Below are positions 45,115 to 54,797 of a stretch of 59,472 nt of DNA, piece by piece. Within the stretch, counting starts at the first letter, position 1. Each line of letters begins with the position of its first letter. The DNA is from an uncultured Collinsella sp. (GTDB lineage: Bacteria; Actinomycetota; Coriobacteriia; Coriobacteriales; Coriobacteriaceae), in contig URCS01000004.1 of the NCBI GenBank assembly GCA_900546455.1, forward strand, positions 1 to 59,472. The letters are read 5' to 3'. Both the position numbers and the translations under genes were made by a program. The notes under the pieces are model-generated. The model saw nothing but the letters and a program-made list of their open reading frames with translations. It made no database searches and was not told where the DNA came from.

Positions 45115-47919
45115 GTGAGAGCTGCCACTGTCCTTCGTTCAGTTATATGTCGCACCCTGGCCGCCGCGCTTACCGCGCTCGCCGTACTGAGCGCCGTCGC
45201 GCCCGCCCCTGTCTTTGCCGCCGACTCCGATCAGCAGGTCAAAACGGTCCGTGTCGGCTGGCTCGTCAACAACGAGGGCTTCCAGGACGGCACCCCCGGC
45301 GAGCGTCTCTCGGGATGGGGTTACGAGTACCTCCAGACTCTGTCGTACTACACGCCCGGCTGGCGGTACGAATACGTCTCCGGCACCTTCACCGAGCTTA
45401 TGGACATGCTCGAGGCGGGCGAGATCGACCTCATGCCCAACATCTCCTACTCCGAGGAACGCGCCCAAAAGCTGCTCTTTTCCTCGAACCCCGAGGGCAC
45501 CGAGCGCTACTTCATCTACGCCAAGCCCGATCGCGACGATCTGGCCAAGGGTGACCCCCGAGCGCTCCAAGGCCTTACCATCGGCTGCAACCCCGGCGTT
45601 ATGCAAACCTTCGTTGGCCAGCAGTGGCTCGCCAACGAAGGCATTACCTGCACCTATAAAGAAATCGACACTGGCGGTGCCCTCTTTGACGCGCTCGCAA
45701 ACAACGAGGTCGATGCCATCATCATGAACGACACGACCTCGTCGCCCAGCGCCTCCCCCATGTTCTACATTGGTTCGAGCGACTACTTTTTTGCCGTCCC
45801 CAAAAGCCGCTCCGACCTGATGGACGACATCAATGCCGCCATGTCGGCAATCGTCCGCGTCAACCCACGCTATATCGACGAAGTCAAATCTAACTACTCG
45901 GCCCAAAACAGCGGTTCATCATCGCTCAACGGCCCCGAACGTTCCTGGCTCAAAGCAAATGACAACACCATCACGCTCGGCTACATTACGGGCAAACTCC
46001 CCTACTGCAACGAAGACGAAGACGGCAAAATGGAAGGCTCGCTCGCATCGCTTGCGACGACGCTGCACGATAAATTTGGCATTACGGTCAAAACCGTCCC
46101 CTTTGATAGCTACAAGATGATGTCAAAGGCCCTGTCAAAGGGAAGCATAGACGTTGCGCTGCCGGTATACCGAGATTACTGGTTTGCCGAGCAAACAGGC
46201 GTTGCGCAGTCGGTATCGTTGGGGACCATATCCCTCACCGCCATCCACACCGGCAGCGACCTGAACAAAGACCTTCAGAACATCGCCTGTACCAAATCAT
46301 CGTTTGTCAACAAAAATGCACTTGAAAATCTGTTCCCCACAGCGACCGTGACCGAATACCAATCCGACAATGAAGTGTTCGACGCTCTCAGGAAGGGAAC
46401 GGCGCGCTGCATCCTCGCTCCCAGTTCACGTGTAAAAACTATCGGCGACCGTCATGATCTCAAGGACTACGAGACGGTCGAGCTCCCTGACACCTGTGAG
46501 CTCTCGTGCTGGATTTCGCGCGGAAAGCCCGAGCTGCTGGGAATCATCAACAAGGGCATCATCAATGCCGGAGAATCGCTCTCCGCAAGCAATTACTCCT
46601 CCACGTCGTACACGACCCAGGAATCCAACACGCTTCAATTCCTTTTTCGCAACCGCACCGCCATTGCCGCTACCCTCATCGGTATGTTGTCGGTCGGCAT
46701 CGTGCTGCTCATCTGGGCGCTCGTGCGCGCTCGAACCGAGCGCAAAAAAGCCGACGCTGCCAACGCCGCTAAGACGGCATTCCTCACGCGCATGAGCCAC
46801 GACATCCGTACGCCGCTCAACGGTATCCTGGGCCTTATCGAGATCGAGGAATTGAAGGAAGGCGATATCAAGGTCGCCCGCGAGAGCCGTGCCAAGGCGC
46901 GCGTTGCCGCCAATCACCTGCTCTCGCTGATCAACGACATCCTCGAGATGGGCAAAATCGAAGACCGCAAGCTAACACTGGAGCATGCGCCTTTTAACCT
47001 CAAAGAGCTCTGTGACAATACGCTGGTTCTGTGCAAGCTCCGCGCGACCAGTAACGGCATCACCATGCAGGACAATAGTCTGCCGTACGCCACGGGGCCA
47101 TACATGATCGGCAGTCCCACCCATATCCGACAGATCATGATCAACCTGTTAGACAACAGCATTAAGTACAACAAGCACGGCGGCTCCGTCACCTTTAGTT
47201 CAAAGACCAAGCCACTCGATAACGGGCGCGCGCTCTTTTGCTTTAGCGTTTCGGATACCGGCATTGGCATGACTCCCAAGTTTTTAAAGCATATCTATGA
47301 GCCGTTTGCCCAAGAAGGTGACGATGCGCGCAGCAAGTTCCAAGGAACCGGCATGGGCATGCCAATCGTCAAGTCGCTTATTGAACTGATGGGCGGCACC
47401 ATCGAAGTCACCAGTGAGCTCCATGTGGGCACCTCGTTCTACGTGGAGATTCCGCTCGATATCGACGAGAATCCCCAGGCGCGGGCGAATACGGTTGAGA
47501 GTGCGCCCGACTGCTCGCTCGCCGACATGAACGTGCTGCTCGCCGAAGACAACGAATTGAATGCCGAGATTGCCCAGACGCTGCTAGAATCCGAGGGCGT
47601 CGTGGTCACCCGCGCCGCCAACGGCAACGAGGTCGTCGATCTGTACCTGTCGCATCCCGCCGGCAGCTTCGATGCGATCCTGATGGACATTATGATGCCG
47701 GGCATGGACGGCTATGAGGCAACGCGCACGATTCGTCTGAGCGAGAAGGTCGATGCAGCCGATATCCCCATCATCGCGCTCACCGCCAATGCCTTTGCCG
47801 AGGACGCCAAGGCGGCACACGATGCCGGCATGAACGCCCATTTGTCCAAACCGCTCGACTTTAACAAGCTCAAAAACATACTCGCCCGCATCAAGAAAAA
47901 CGGATTCGTTTCGCTATAG
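45115..47919 (+). CDS. Hybrid sensor kinase with two fused solute-binding domains (BvgS/EvgS-like)
   Basis: The 934-residue protein opens with a signal peptide. Two SBP-bac-3-like periplasmic domains follow (about 40-240 and 270-500), then a membrane helix near 520. The kinase core has HisKA (MSHDIRTPLNG, phosphorylated His) and an ATPase with NLLDNSIKYN and DTGIGM. A receiver with LLAEDNELN and MDIMMPG (phosphorylated Asp) ends the protein. GTG 45115 is favoured by AGGA just upstream. No DNA-binding response regulator is adjacent, so the output partner is elsewhere. Confidence 0.93.
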   Translation: MRAATVLRSVICRTLAAALTALAVLSAVAPAPVFAADSDQQVKTVRVGWLVNNEGFQDGTPGERLSGWGYEYLQTLSYYTPGWRYEYVSGTFTELMDMLEAGEIDLMPNISYSEERAQKLLFSSNPEGTERYFIYAKPDRDDLAKGDPRALQGLTIGCNPGVMQTFVGQQWLANEGITCTYKEIDTGGALFDALANNEVDAIIMNDTTSSPSASPMFYIGSSDYFFAVPKSRSDLMDDINAAMSAIVRVNPRYIDEVKSNYSAQNSGSSSLNGPERSWLKANDNTITLGYITGKLPYCNEDEDGKMEGSLASLATTLHDKFGITVKTVPFDSYKMMSKALSKGSIDVALPVYRDYWFAEQTGVAQSVSLGTISLTAIHTGSDLNKDLQNIACTKSSFVNKNALENLFPTATVTEYQSDNEVFDALRKGTARCILAPSSRVKTIGDRHDLKDYETVELPDTCELSCWISRGKPELLGIINKGIINAGESLSASNYSSTSYTTQESNTLQFLFRNRTAIAATLIGMLSVGIVLLIWALVRARTERKKADAANAAKTAFLTRMSHDIRTPLNGILGLIEIEELKEGDIKVARESRAKARVAANHLLSLINDILEMGKIEDRKLTLEHAPFNLKELCDNTLVLCKLRATSNGITMQDNSLPYATGPYMIGSPTHIRQIMINLLDNSIKYNKHGGSVTFSSKTKPLDNGRALFCFSVSDTGIGMTPKFLKHIYEPFAQEGDDARSKFQGTGMGMPIVKSLIELMGGTIEVTSELHVGTSFYVEIPLDIDENPQARANTVESAPDCSLADMNVLLAEDNELNAEIAQTLLESEGVVVTRAANGNEVVDLYLSHPAGSFDAILMDIMMPGMDGYEATRTIRLSEKVDAADIPIIALTANAFAEDAKAAHDAGMNAHLSKPLDFNKLKNILARIKKNGFVSL

Positions 47920-47961
47920 TTTGTGCTCAACCACCACGCACGACCAGAAAGGAAACCAACG

Positions 47962-48441
47962 ATGTTTAGGCCCTTACGTCGAAAGAAACGTGCCATCACT
48001 GACGAGGAAGCGCGCGAACTGCTCGCTACCTGCAAGCGCGGCGTCTTTGCCGTCAACGGCGACGATGGCTACCCGTACGCCATCCCCGTCAACTACTTCT
48101 TTGACGCCGAGCGCGACAAGATTTATTTCCATGGCGCCAAGGCTGGCCACAAGGTCGACGCACTCAAGCGCGATGACAAGGTCTGCTTTACCGTTTACGG
48201 CAACGAGTGGTACAAGGACGGCGACTGGGCTCCCTACGTTATGAGTACCGTGGTCTTTGGCCGTTGTCGCCTGGCGAATGACACCCCCGCGCTTATCGAG
48301 GACAAAGTTCGCCAGCTCGCGCTTAAGTACTACCCTTCTGCCGAGAAAGTCGAAGAGGAAATCGCCAAAGACATCAAGGACGTCCAGCTTTACGAGATTT
48401 CGATTGAGCATCTCTGCGGTAAGCAGATTCAGGAAAAGTAA
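47962..48441 (+). CDS. Flavin split-barrel oxidoreductase (pyridoxamine oxidase/Nim-like)
   Basis: The 159-residue protein matches the PNPOx-like split-barrel proteins near the Nim nitroimidazole reductases. Segments are LLATCKRGVFAVNGDDGYPYAIPVNYFF, IYFHGAKAGHK and VCFTVYG, with a C-terminal EISIEHLCGKQ. It binds a flavin in the cytosol; the true substrate is uncertain. ATG 47962 follows GAAAGGA. It begins 42 bases after the kinase stop and may be cotranscribed. Confidence 0.88.
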   Translation: MFRPLRRKKRAITDEEARELLATCKRGVFAVNGDDGYPYAIPVNYFFDAERDKIYFHGAKAGHKVDALKRDDKVCFTVYGNEWYKDGDWAPYVMSTVVFGRCRLANDTPALIEDKVRQLALKYYPSAEKVEEEIAKDIKDVQLYEISIEHLCGKQIQEK

Positions 48442-48470
48442 GCCTCAAAAGCAAAACTCACAAATAGTAC

Positions 48471-48508
48471 TATGGCCTGGTTCCAACCCACCTTGGAACC
48501 AGGCCATA
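48471..48508. terminator. Bidirectional terminator
   Basis: TATGGCCTGGTTCCAA and TTGGAACCAGGCCATA form an exact 16-bp stem between convergent genes. Confidence 0.88.
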
Positions 48509-48511
48509 TGC

Positions 48512-50704
48512 TTATGAAGCGTCGGCGGCTATGTGCGCAAGCGCCTCAACGAGCTCCTGCGAGCTCACGGGTTTACTCAGGTGCGCATCCATGCCCGCCT
48601 CACGCGAAAGCCTGCGGTCGTCGGCAAAGGCGTTGGCACTCACGGCGATAATCGGCGTGGTCGCGGCATCCTCGCGATCGAGTGCTCGAATTCGACGCGT
48701 GGCCTCAAGGCCATCGATACCGGGCATCATGATGTCCATCAACACCACGTCGTACTCGTGCGGTGCGCTCGCGGCAAACGCCTCAACGGCAGACTCGCCA
48801 TCCTTAGCATGCGTCACGACGGCACCGGCACGGCTGAGCGTAAACTGCGCGATCTCGGCATTCAAATCGTTATCCTCTACGAGCAAAACGCGCAAGCCCT
48901 GGAGCGCATCGTCATCGCCCGCATCCGCGCGAACTGCCTGAGGAATCTCGGAGCGTTTGCATTTCTCGAACGGCAGACGGATGGTAAACGTCGTCCCCTG
49001 CCCCAAGACGCTCGTAAAGCTCATGGTTCCGCCCATAAGCTCGACCAACTGTTTTGCGATAGGCGCGCCCAGGCCAGTTCCCGATGAGGCGCCTTCCACC
49101 TGTTCCTCCTCGCGGCAAAACGGCTCGTAGAGGTGCTGCTGGAACTCCTCGCTCATGCCAATACCGTTGTCGGCGATCGTGTATTCATAGACGGGGACGC
49201 CATCTACAGGTTCCACCTCGCGGCACACCAGGCGAACATAGCCGCCCTGGCGGTTGTACTTGACGGCATTGCCGGCAATATTGAGCAACAAGCGCTTGAG
49301 GTGCGTCACGCTCACCCGTGCATAGGGATGATCAAGCGTCTGCTGGTCGCAGATAATTGTCACCAGACGCTCCTCGGCCTGGCGCTCCAGAATATCGCGC
49401 ACTTCACAGTTGAGTGCCACCAAATTTGTGGGTACGAGGTTCAGGTCGACCTGGCCGCTCTCCAGGCGACTCATATCGAGTGCCTCGTTGGCAAGGTCGA
49501 GCAGCAGTCCCGACGCCGTCCAGATCTTTGAGCGGCACTCGGTCTGCTTTTGCAAATCGTCCGCATTGGCATCGCCGACCTCGACCATGCCGCGAATGCC
49601 GTTGATGGGCGTGCGCAGATCGTGGCTCATGCGACGCAGAAACTCTGTCTTTGCCGAGTTGGCAGACGAGGCCTCACGCGCCGCCTTTGCCAGCTTGTCG
49701 CCATAGTCGCGCTCCTGCTGCAGCAAGTCCGTCAAACGTCGGCGATCAGCGCGGCGACGCACCGTCACAACAACGGCTATAACACCGCTGTAGAGCGCCA
49801 GCACGCCGGCAGCAACAGCCGCGACAACCTCAAAGTAACGCCGCGCCGAGGCATAGGTGTACACATAGAATTTGTGCGCTTTTCCAAATGTGCCCAAATA
49901 CCACTCGCCGTCGGCGTTAACCAATCTGACCTTACCAGCCAGGCATCGATCCTTAATACCGTCGACAATGAAGACGTCCGTCGCAGGCAGATCGAACACG
50001 CCCAATACGGTGGGTTCAACGGCATTGGTCGCAACGACCTTGCCGTCGCTTTCGATCACGATATTGCCGCTATCGATGGTTTCATAGCCATCAAGCAAGC
50101 TCTGCAGTTTGAGTGTATTGCCTGCAACCGCCTTCGCGCTCTGATGCCTTACCGCGATAACGATGCCCTCGCCATCCTGCCGAGTCACGCAGCCAATGTC
50201 TGCGACCGAATCATCCGCAAGCGTGATGCGGGCGGTATAGGACTTAAGCGGATGAGTTGCCACCTCCAGCACGGGTGATTCTTTGAGATACGTAGCGAGC
50301 GACTCGTAGCCTACATCGCCCGTCGAGGACTCGGACATCAAATTGCCCGATGCGTCCGTCACGATCAGCGCACTCACGTTGAACTGGTCGGCATATTGCT
50401 CCAGCATGGCGCTATCCACCGAACCGTCGCGCTCCATATCGCGGGCAGCCTCTCCGGCAATCTCCATAACGCGAATCAGGTTTTTGGTCGTATAGGCGCT
50501 GTTGAATGCATCGTAGGAAAGGCTCTGCGTCGCCACGTAATCGACAACGTCGGCAAAGCGCTGCTCGGCTTGGGCCGTCATGTAGCCGTAGCTCATCATG
50601 CCGGCAACAACCGAGAGCGCTATCCCCAGCAGAGCGACAAGGAGCCATGCCCCTGCCGAACGATTGCCCCGCTCCTGAGCAGCGTGGTCGGGCGCATCGA
50701 TCAT
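48512..50704 (-). CDS. Hybrid sensor histidine kinase with extracytoplasmic sensor
   Basis: The 730-residue protein has an N-terminal membrane helix (about 20-42), an extracytoplasmic region of about 250 residues that looks Cache-like, and a second helix near 290-315. HisKA (MSHDLRTPINGIRGM), an ATPase with NIAGNAVKYN, DNGIGM and GLGAPIAK, and a receiver with LVEDNDLN and MDIMMPGIDG complete it. Its start overlaps the stop of the solute-binding lipoprotein gene by four bases. The two should therefore work as binding protein plus kinase. It closely resembles the fused kinase at 45115. Confidence 0.92.
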   Translation of the reverse strand: MIDAPDHAAQERGNRSAGAWLLVALLGIALSVVAGMMSYGYMTAQAEQRFADVVDYVATQSLSYDAFNSAYTTKNLIRVMEIAGEAARDMERDGSVDSAMLEQYADQFNVSALIVTDASGNLMSESSTGDVGYESLATYLKESPVLEVATHPLKSYTARITLADDSVADIGCVTRQDGEGIVIAVRHQSAKAVAGNTLKLQSLLDGYETIDSGNIVIESDGKVVATNAVEPTVLGVFDLPATDVFIVDGIKDRCLAGKVRLVNADGEWYLGTFGKAHKFYVYTYASARRYFEVVAAVAAGVLALYSGVIAVVVTVRRRADRRRLTDLLQQERDYGDKLAKAAREASSANSAKTEFLRRMSHDLRTPINGIRGMVEVGDANADDLQKQTECRSKIWTASGLLLDLANEALDMSRLESGQVDLNLVPTNLVALNCEVRDILERQAEERLVTIICDQQTLDHPYARVSVTHLKRLLLNIAGNAVKYNRQGGYVRLVCREVEPVDGVPVYEYTIADNGIGMSEEFQQHLYEPFCREEEQVEGASSGTGLGAPIAKQLVELMGGTMSFTSVLGQGTTFTIRLPFEKCKRSEIPQAVRADAGDDDALQGLRVLLVEDNDLNAEIAQFTLSRAGAVVTHAKDGESAVEAFAASAPHEYDVVLMDIMMPGIDGLEATRRIRALDREDAATTPIIAVSANAFADDRRLSREAGMDAHLSKPVSSQELVEALAHIAADAS

Positions 50705-51570
50705 GACAGGCCCTCCATATTCAAAAATGGCGAAGGATCATCGAAGTACTTTGACACCAGGCGTTCCATGGTGCCATCGGCAAGCATTTCTTGGTAGGCA
50801 TGAGTGAGCTTGACGTCGATGCCACGCGTATCGTTGATATCGAAAGCGGTGCCCAAACCGACCTCTAGCAGCGGCTCATCCAAAATGCGATATGTCACAC
50901 CATAGTCTTTTTCGTAGGTGAGGAACGAGGACTCATGCGCGGCGATAGCGTCGACCAGGCCCTCGACGAGCGCCGGGTTCAGGTATGAACCGTCCGAAAA
51001 GCTGTAGAGTTCCTTGATCTGCGGAACGTTTTCATTTATGCGATTGAGCAAAATGTCCTCGGGCTTGGTGGTGGACTGAACCGCCACGATCTTATCCTCA
51101 AGATCGGCAAGCGTGTAGATATCGCTCTGGGGATCGACCGCGACCACCTGGCGGCTCGCAAGGTACGGGCCGGCCCAACGATATTCGTTTTCGCGACCCG
51201 TCATACTAAAGCTGCCCATGACACAATCGAGTTCGCCGCTCGCCAGCAGCTCCTTCTTCTTTTCCCAGTCAATCAGCTGGTATTTTGGCTTGTAACCAAT
51301 GCGAGCCAAAGCCTCGGTCAATATCTCGACATCCAGGCCAACGATATCGCCGTACTCGTCGGTATACACAAACGGTGGATAGAGGTCGCTTCCGACGTTG
51401 AGCGTCTTAAGGTCGTCGTCTTTGACTTGCGAGGCGTCCAGACCTTCTAATGCAGACGTCGAGGCTCCGTCATTCGACCCGGAGCAGCCAGCTATCGCTA
51501 CGACAAAGACGCTCGCCACTGCAAGCGCAACAAACAACGAAATGGCAACCGAGCGACGGGATCTTTTCAT
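50701..51570 (-). CDS. Solute-binding lipoprotein (SBP-bac-3 type)
   Basis: The 289-residue protein has a lipoprotein signal ending in VVAIAGC, with Cys as the lipidated residue, then a type-3 solute-binding fold (LNVGSDLYPPFVYTDEYGDIVGLDVEIL). The segments FSMTGRENEYRWAGPYLASRQV and VAVQSTTKPEDILLN are characteristic of amino-acid-binding proteins. No ABC permease is adjacent. Instead the hybrid kinase overlaps by four bases. It probably senses its ligand for that kinase at the outer membrane face. Confidence 0.92.
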   Translation of the reverse strand: MKRSRRSVAISLFVALAVASVFVVAIAGCSGSNDGASTSALEGLDASQVKDDDLKTLNVGSDLYPPFVYTDEYGDIVGLDVEILTEALARIGYKPKYQLIDWEKKKELLASGELDCVMGSFSMTGRENEYRWAGPYLASRQVVAVDPQSDIYTLADLEDKIVAVQSTTKPEDILLNRINENVPQIKELYSFSDGSYLNPALVEGLVDAIAAHESSFLTYEKDYGVTYRILDEPLLEVGLGTAFDINDTRGIDVKLTHAYQEMLADGTMERLVSKYFDDPSPFLNMEGLS

Positions 51571-51663
51571 CGAGCTCCATACGATCCTGTTTACAGACTG
51601 AAATGGTTAAAGATAATAGCAAACAAAACCACACGAGTGCCCAATTGTTACAGGCGCTTTACC

Positions 51664-51703
51664 ATGCGGGGCCTTCTAGCCGACTTGGCAGAAGGCCCCG
51701 CAT
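51664..51703. terminator. Terminator of the lyase gene
   Basis: ATGCGGGGCCTTCT and AGAAGGCCCCGCAT form an exact 14-bp stem downstream of the MalY-type gene. No clear T-run is seen. Confidence 0.65.
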
Positions 51704-51714
51704 GCAGTGCTCAC

Positions 51715-52929
51715 TTACCGTGCATTAAAAACGTAGCGGTCCAGGCGGTCGCACGCCTCCCTTACGCGCGAAAGCGGCAGCGCCAGATTCACGCGAATGT
51801 GGCAGGGTCCGTGGAACGGGCGGCCGTCCTGATACCCCACGCCCACGCGTGCCCCCTCATCGAGCAACCACTGAATATCGCGGCCATGCTCTCGGCACCA
51901 CTCGGTGCAGTCCAGAAACACCATGTACGTGCCCTGCGGACGTGAATAGGACACGCCCTCAAAATGCTCGTCCACGTAATTGCAGAAGTACTCGATATTG
52001 CCGGCAAGCACCTGATTGAGCTCGTCCACCCACTCATAGCCCTGCGGCTGGTAGGCACCGATAAGCGCATGCATGGAGAGGACGTTCATCTCGTTGTAGT
52101 GGGTCTTGTTGGACACGGCGCAGATGCGGTCACGCAGCGTCTCGTTGTAGACAATGTGGTAGCTGCCGACAAGGCCCGCCAGGTTAAACGTCTTGCTCGG
52201 CGCATAGAGGGCAACCGTGCGCATGCGGGCATCCTCGCTCACCGACTGCGTCGGGATGTGCTTGTGCCCCGGCAGGATGATATCGGACCAAATCTCGTCC
52301 GAAATCACCACGCAATCGTGCTGGCGATAGATGTCCATGGCGCGCTCGATCTCGTCGCGTTCCCATACGCGGCCGCAGGGATTGTGCGGCGAGCAGAACA
52401 CCGCGGCATGGATGTGGTTTTGGGCGAGCTTGTGCTCCATGTCCTCAAAGTCCATACGCCACACGCCCTGGTCGTCAAGCTTAAGCGGGCTGTGGACAAT
52501 GTGATAGCCCGCGGCCTCAATGGACTTGGTAAAGCCGATGTAGGTAGGGCTGTGGACCAGCACCGCATCGCCCGGCTGGACATACGCGCGCAGCGTCGAC
52601 ACGACGCCGCCCAGCACGCCGTTTTCGTAGCCGATATGTTCAGGGCTCAAACCTTCGACGCCATTGCGGCGGTTCTGCCATTCGATGATGCGATCGAAGT
52701 ACTCAGCGCGCGGGTTAAAGTAGCCAAACATGGGGTGCTGGGCACGCTGAATGATGTGTTCCTGGACCGTGGGCACCGTGGCAAAATTCATGTCGGCCAC
52801 CCACATGGGGATGCGGTCGAAGCCCTCGTCGGGTGCGTTCGGGGCCATACCGGGGATCTCACCCCAAGAGTCAACAGCGATAGAGTCCATGCCGTGGCGG
52901 TCGATAAGCGAGCTAAAGTCGTATTTCAT
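51715..52929 (-). CDS. PLP-dependent aminotransferase, MalY/PatB (C-S lyase) type
   Basis: The 404-residue fold-type I enzyme begins MKYDFSSLIDRHG, a start often seen in MalY/PatB. It has WVADMNFATVP near the N-terminus, CSPHNPCGRVW, VISDEIWSD (PLP-pyridine Asp) and YAPSKTFNLAGL with the Schiff-base Lys. ATG 52929 is chosen because GGGAG lies six bases upstream; a longer frame to 52998 lacks a ribosome binding site. PatB-like proteins cleave cystathionine or cysteine conjugates. The exact substrate is inferred. Confidence 0.9.
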   Translation of the reverse strand: MKYDFSSLIDRHGMDSIAVDSWGEIPGMAPNAPDEGFDRIPMWVADMNFATVPTVQEHIIQRAQHPMFGYFNPRAEYFDRIIEWQNRRNGVEGLSPEHIGYENGVLGGVVSTLRAYVQPGDAVLVHSPTYIGFTKSIEAAGYHIVHSPLKLDDQGVWRMDFEDMEHKLAQNHIHAAVFCSPHNPCGRVWERDEIERAMDIYRQHDCVVISDEIWSDIILPGHKHIPTQSVSEDARMRTVALYAPSKTFNLAGLVGSYHIVYNETLRDRICAVSNKTHYNEMNVLSMHALIGAYQPQGYEWVDELNQVLAGNIEYFCNYVDEHFEGVSYSRPQGTYMVFLDCTEWCREHGRDIQWLLDEGARVGVGYQDGRPFHGPCHIRVNLALPLSRVREACDRLDRYVFNAR

Positions 52930-53040
52930 GCTGAGCTCCCATGCAAAGTGATTGTTTTGGTAGGCGTTATTGTCCACCAGCACGGGCGATTTTGACATGG
53001 GGTTTGGCGCTTAATTTGACGGGTTCAGACGAATGGCTGG

Positions 53041-53778
53041 TTAGTCTTGCGCGTCGTTGACGGCGACTACGGTTAGCTGGGTTTTATCGACCGTAAACGA
53101 TATGTCGAGCCCGACGTAAGCCAAGTGGTAAATGCGGTTTGGCTCGTGCTTGCTGCCCGCACGGCGCGGGTCTTGGCGTAGGACCTCGACCAGGCCGGGG
53201 AGCTTTGTGGGCGGGACCATATCCTGCAGCGTCTGCGGGAACTCGATGTCGAGCTCTTGCCACGGAGCATCCTCAATCCAGCCGCCCGTTGCATCCGGGT
53301 GGCAGTCCGCAAACGGAATGTAGGGCTTAATGTCGTAGATGGGCGTGCCGTCGCGCAGATCGGCCCCCAGCACATGGATGATGGGGCCGTCGTCGGTAAG
53401 CTCCACGCGGTCGAGCTTAACGCAGGTGAGACCGATAGGATTAGGGCGAAACGGACTGCGTGTGGCAAAGACACCCACGCGCTCGGCTCCGCCCAGACGC
53501 GGCGGGCGCACGGTCTTCGACCACTTGACGTTGGCGCCAGACCTGTCCTGCGACTTGGCATCGGCAGCTATGTCGTTTGCCGTGCCGCCGGGCGTTCCGT
53601 TTTCGAAGCGCCACAACAGCCATAGGTGAGAGAAGGAGTCCAGGCCCTCAACCGCTGCATTGGAGGCAAATTCCGGCTCAAAGACGATGTGTCCCTGCAG
53701 ATGAGGCGCCAAAAAGCTGTTGCGCGGAATGCCGAACTTCTGCGGCAGGTCGGTATGTATGTGTGCGATAGGTTCCAT
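53041..53778 (-). CDS. trmO: tRNA (t6A37-N6)-methyltransferase
   Basis: The 245-residue protein matches TrmO/YaeB (old name TsaA). IAHIHTDLPQKFGIPRN, LDSFSHLWLLWRF and RSPFRPNPIGLTCVKL are its most conserved blocks, and IYDIKPYIPFADCHPDA closes the beta-barrel domain. It methylates t6A37 of tRNA-Thr in the cytosol. The start at 53778 has only a weak ribosome binding site, and an ATG nine bases upstream is possible. It is a single leftward gene. Confidence 0.92.
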   Translation of the reverse strand: MEPIAHIHTDLPQKFGIPRNSFLAPHLQGHIVFEPEFASNAAVEGLDSFSHLWLLWRFENGTPGGTANDIAADAKSQDRSGANVKWSKTVRPPRLGGAERVGVFATRSPFRPNPIGLTCVKLDRVELTDDGPIIHVLGADLRDGTPIYDIKPYIPFADCHPDATGGWIEDAPWQELDIEFPQTLQDMVPPTKLPGLVEVLRQDPRRAGSKHEPNRIYHLAYVGLDISFTVDKTQLTVVAVNDAQD

Positions 53779-53918
53779 GCCGGTCATTGTACGGCATGGA
53801 GGTGTGGGGCGTTGCGCGCAATTCTTCGCCGCGGTCCCCGTCGTGCAACCAACGGTTGCTTGGAAGGGCACCTGCGGCCGCATATGCTTAAGCCATCAAC
53901 CAGCAGAAAGGAGCCGCT

Positions 53919-54746
53919 ATGGCCTTTGCAGAAAAGCTCATTGCCATCCGTCGCGCCCATCACCTTACCCAAGAGCAGCTCGCCGCCAAGCTCTTCGTCA
54001 CACGCCAAGCCGTCAGCCGTTGGGAACGCGGCGAGGTCACCCCGGGCATCGACATGATGAAGCTCATTGCCGCCGTGACCGGAGAGCCGCTGCCCCACCT
54101 GCTCGAAATGCCCGAGCATTATTGCCAGAGCTGCGGCATGATACTCACGCCCGACGACTGCGGTACCGATGCTGCGGGCACCACGACCGATCATTACTGC
54201 AAGTGGTGCTACGACCACGGCAAGTACACCTACGACACCACCATGGAGGCGATGATCGAGGATTGTGCCCCGCGGCTGGCGCAACACACCGGCATGTCGC
54301 TCGACGAAGCCGTCTCGCTCATGGGCGCCGTCCTGCCGCAACTGGAGCGCTGGCGCACCGTGCAGGAAAACGAGGAGCGCTACGGCGCCGAGGCGCGGGC
54401 GCGCTATGGCGATGAGGCTATCGATGCAGCAAACGAAACGTCACTGGACATGGATCCTCAGACATGGAACGACATGAAGGAACTTGAACGCGCTATTCTG
54501 GGTCAACTCTCGATTGCCATGGGCGACGGCGATGCGGATGGAAGCGAGGCTCGCAAGCTTGTCGCGATGCATCGTCGTTGGATTGGTCTCAACTGGGGAC
54601 GCGAACCCCAGAACGAAGCGTACCTGGGCCTCGCCCACGGCTATCTTGCCGACCAGCGCTTTGTTGACTACTACGACAAGCCCTGCGGCACCGGCGCCAC
54701 AGCGTTTCTGGTCCAGGCCATCGAGTCGTCGTTGGCGTGCGCATAG
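53919..54746 (+). CDS. XRE HTH, zinc-ribbon and TipAS-like fusion regulator
   Basis: The 275-residue protein has an XRE-type HTH (residues 3-60; LTQEQLAAKLFVTRQAVSRW). A zinc ribbon follows with Cys at 69, 72, 94 and 97. The C-terminal half (about 130-272) fits the TipAS antibiotic-recognition domain, including LVAMHRRWIG and DQRFVDYYDKPCGTGATAFL. Classical TipAL uses a MerR HTH instead. ATG 53919 follows AAAGGAGCCGCT. It may sense thiopeptide-like or other hydrophobic ligands and regulate its own locus. The target is unknown. Confidence 0.85.
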   Translation: MAFAEKLIAIRRAHHLTQEQLAAKLFVTRQAVSRWERGEVTPGIDMMKLIAAVTGEPLPHLLEMPEHYCQSCGMILTPDDCGTDAAGTTTDHYCKWCYDHGKYTYDTTMEAMIEDCAPRLAQHTGMSLDEAVSLMGAVLPQLERWRTVQENEERYGAEARARYGDEAIDAANETSLDMDPQTWNDMKELERAILGQLSIAMGDGDADGSEARKLVAMHRRWIGLNWGREPQNEAYLGLAHGYLADQRFVDYYDKPCGTGATAFLVQAIESSLACA

Positions 54747-54797
54747 ACCGCGGCGGCTTTGGGTATTTCAATCAAAACCTCAACCGATTGGAGACCT

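Noticed and set aside
51964..52995. 343-residue plus-strand frame
   Set aside because: It is antisense to the MalY-type enzyme.
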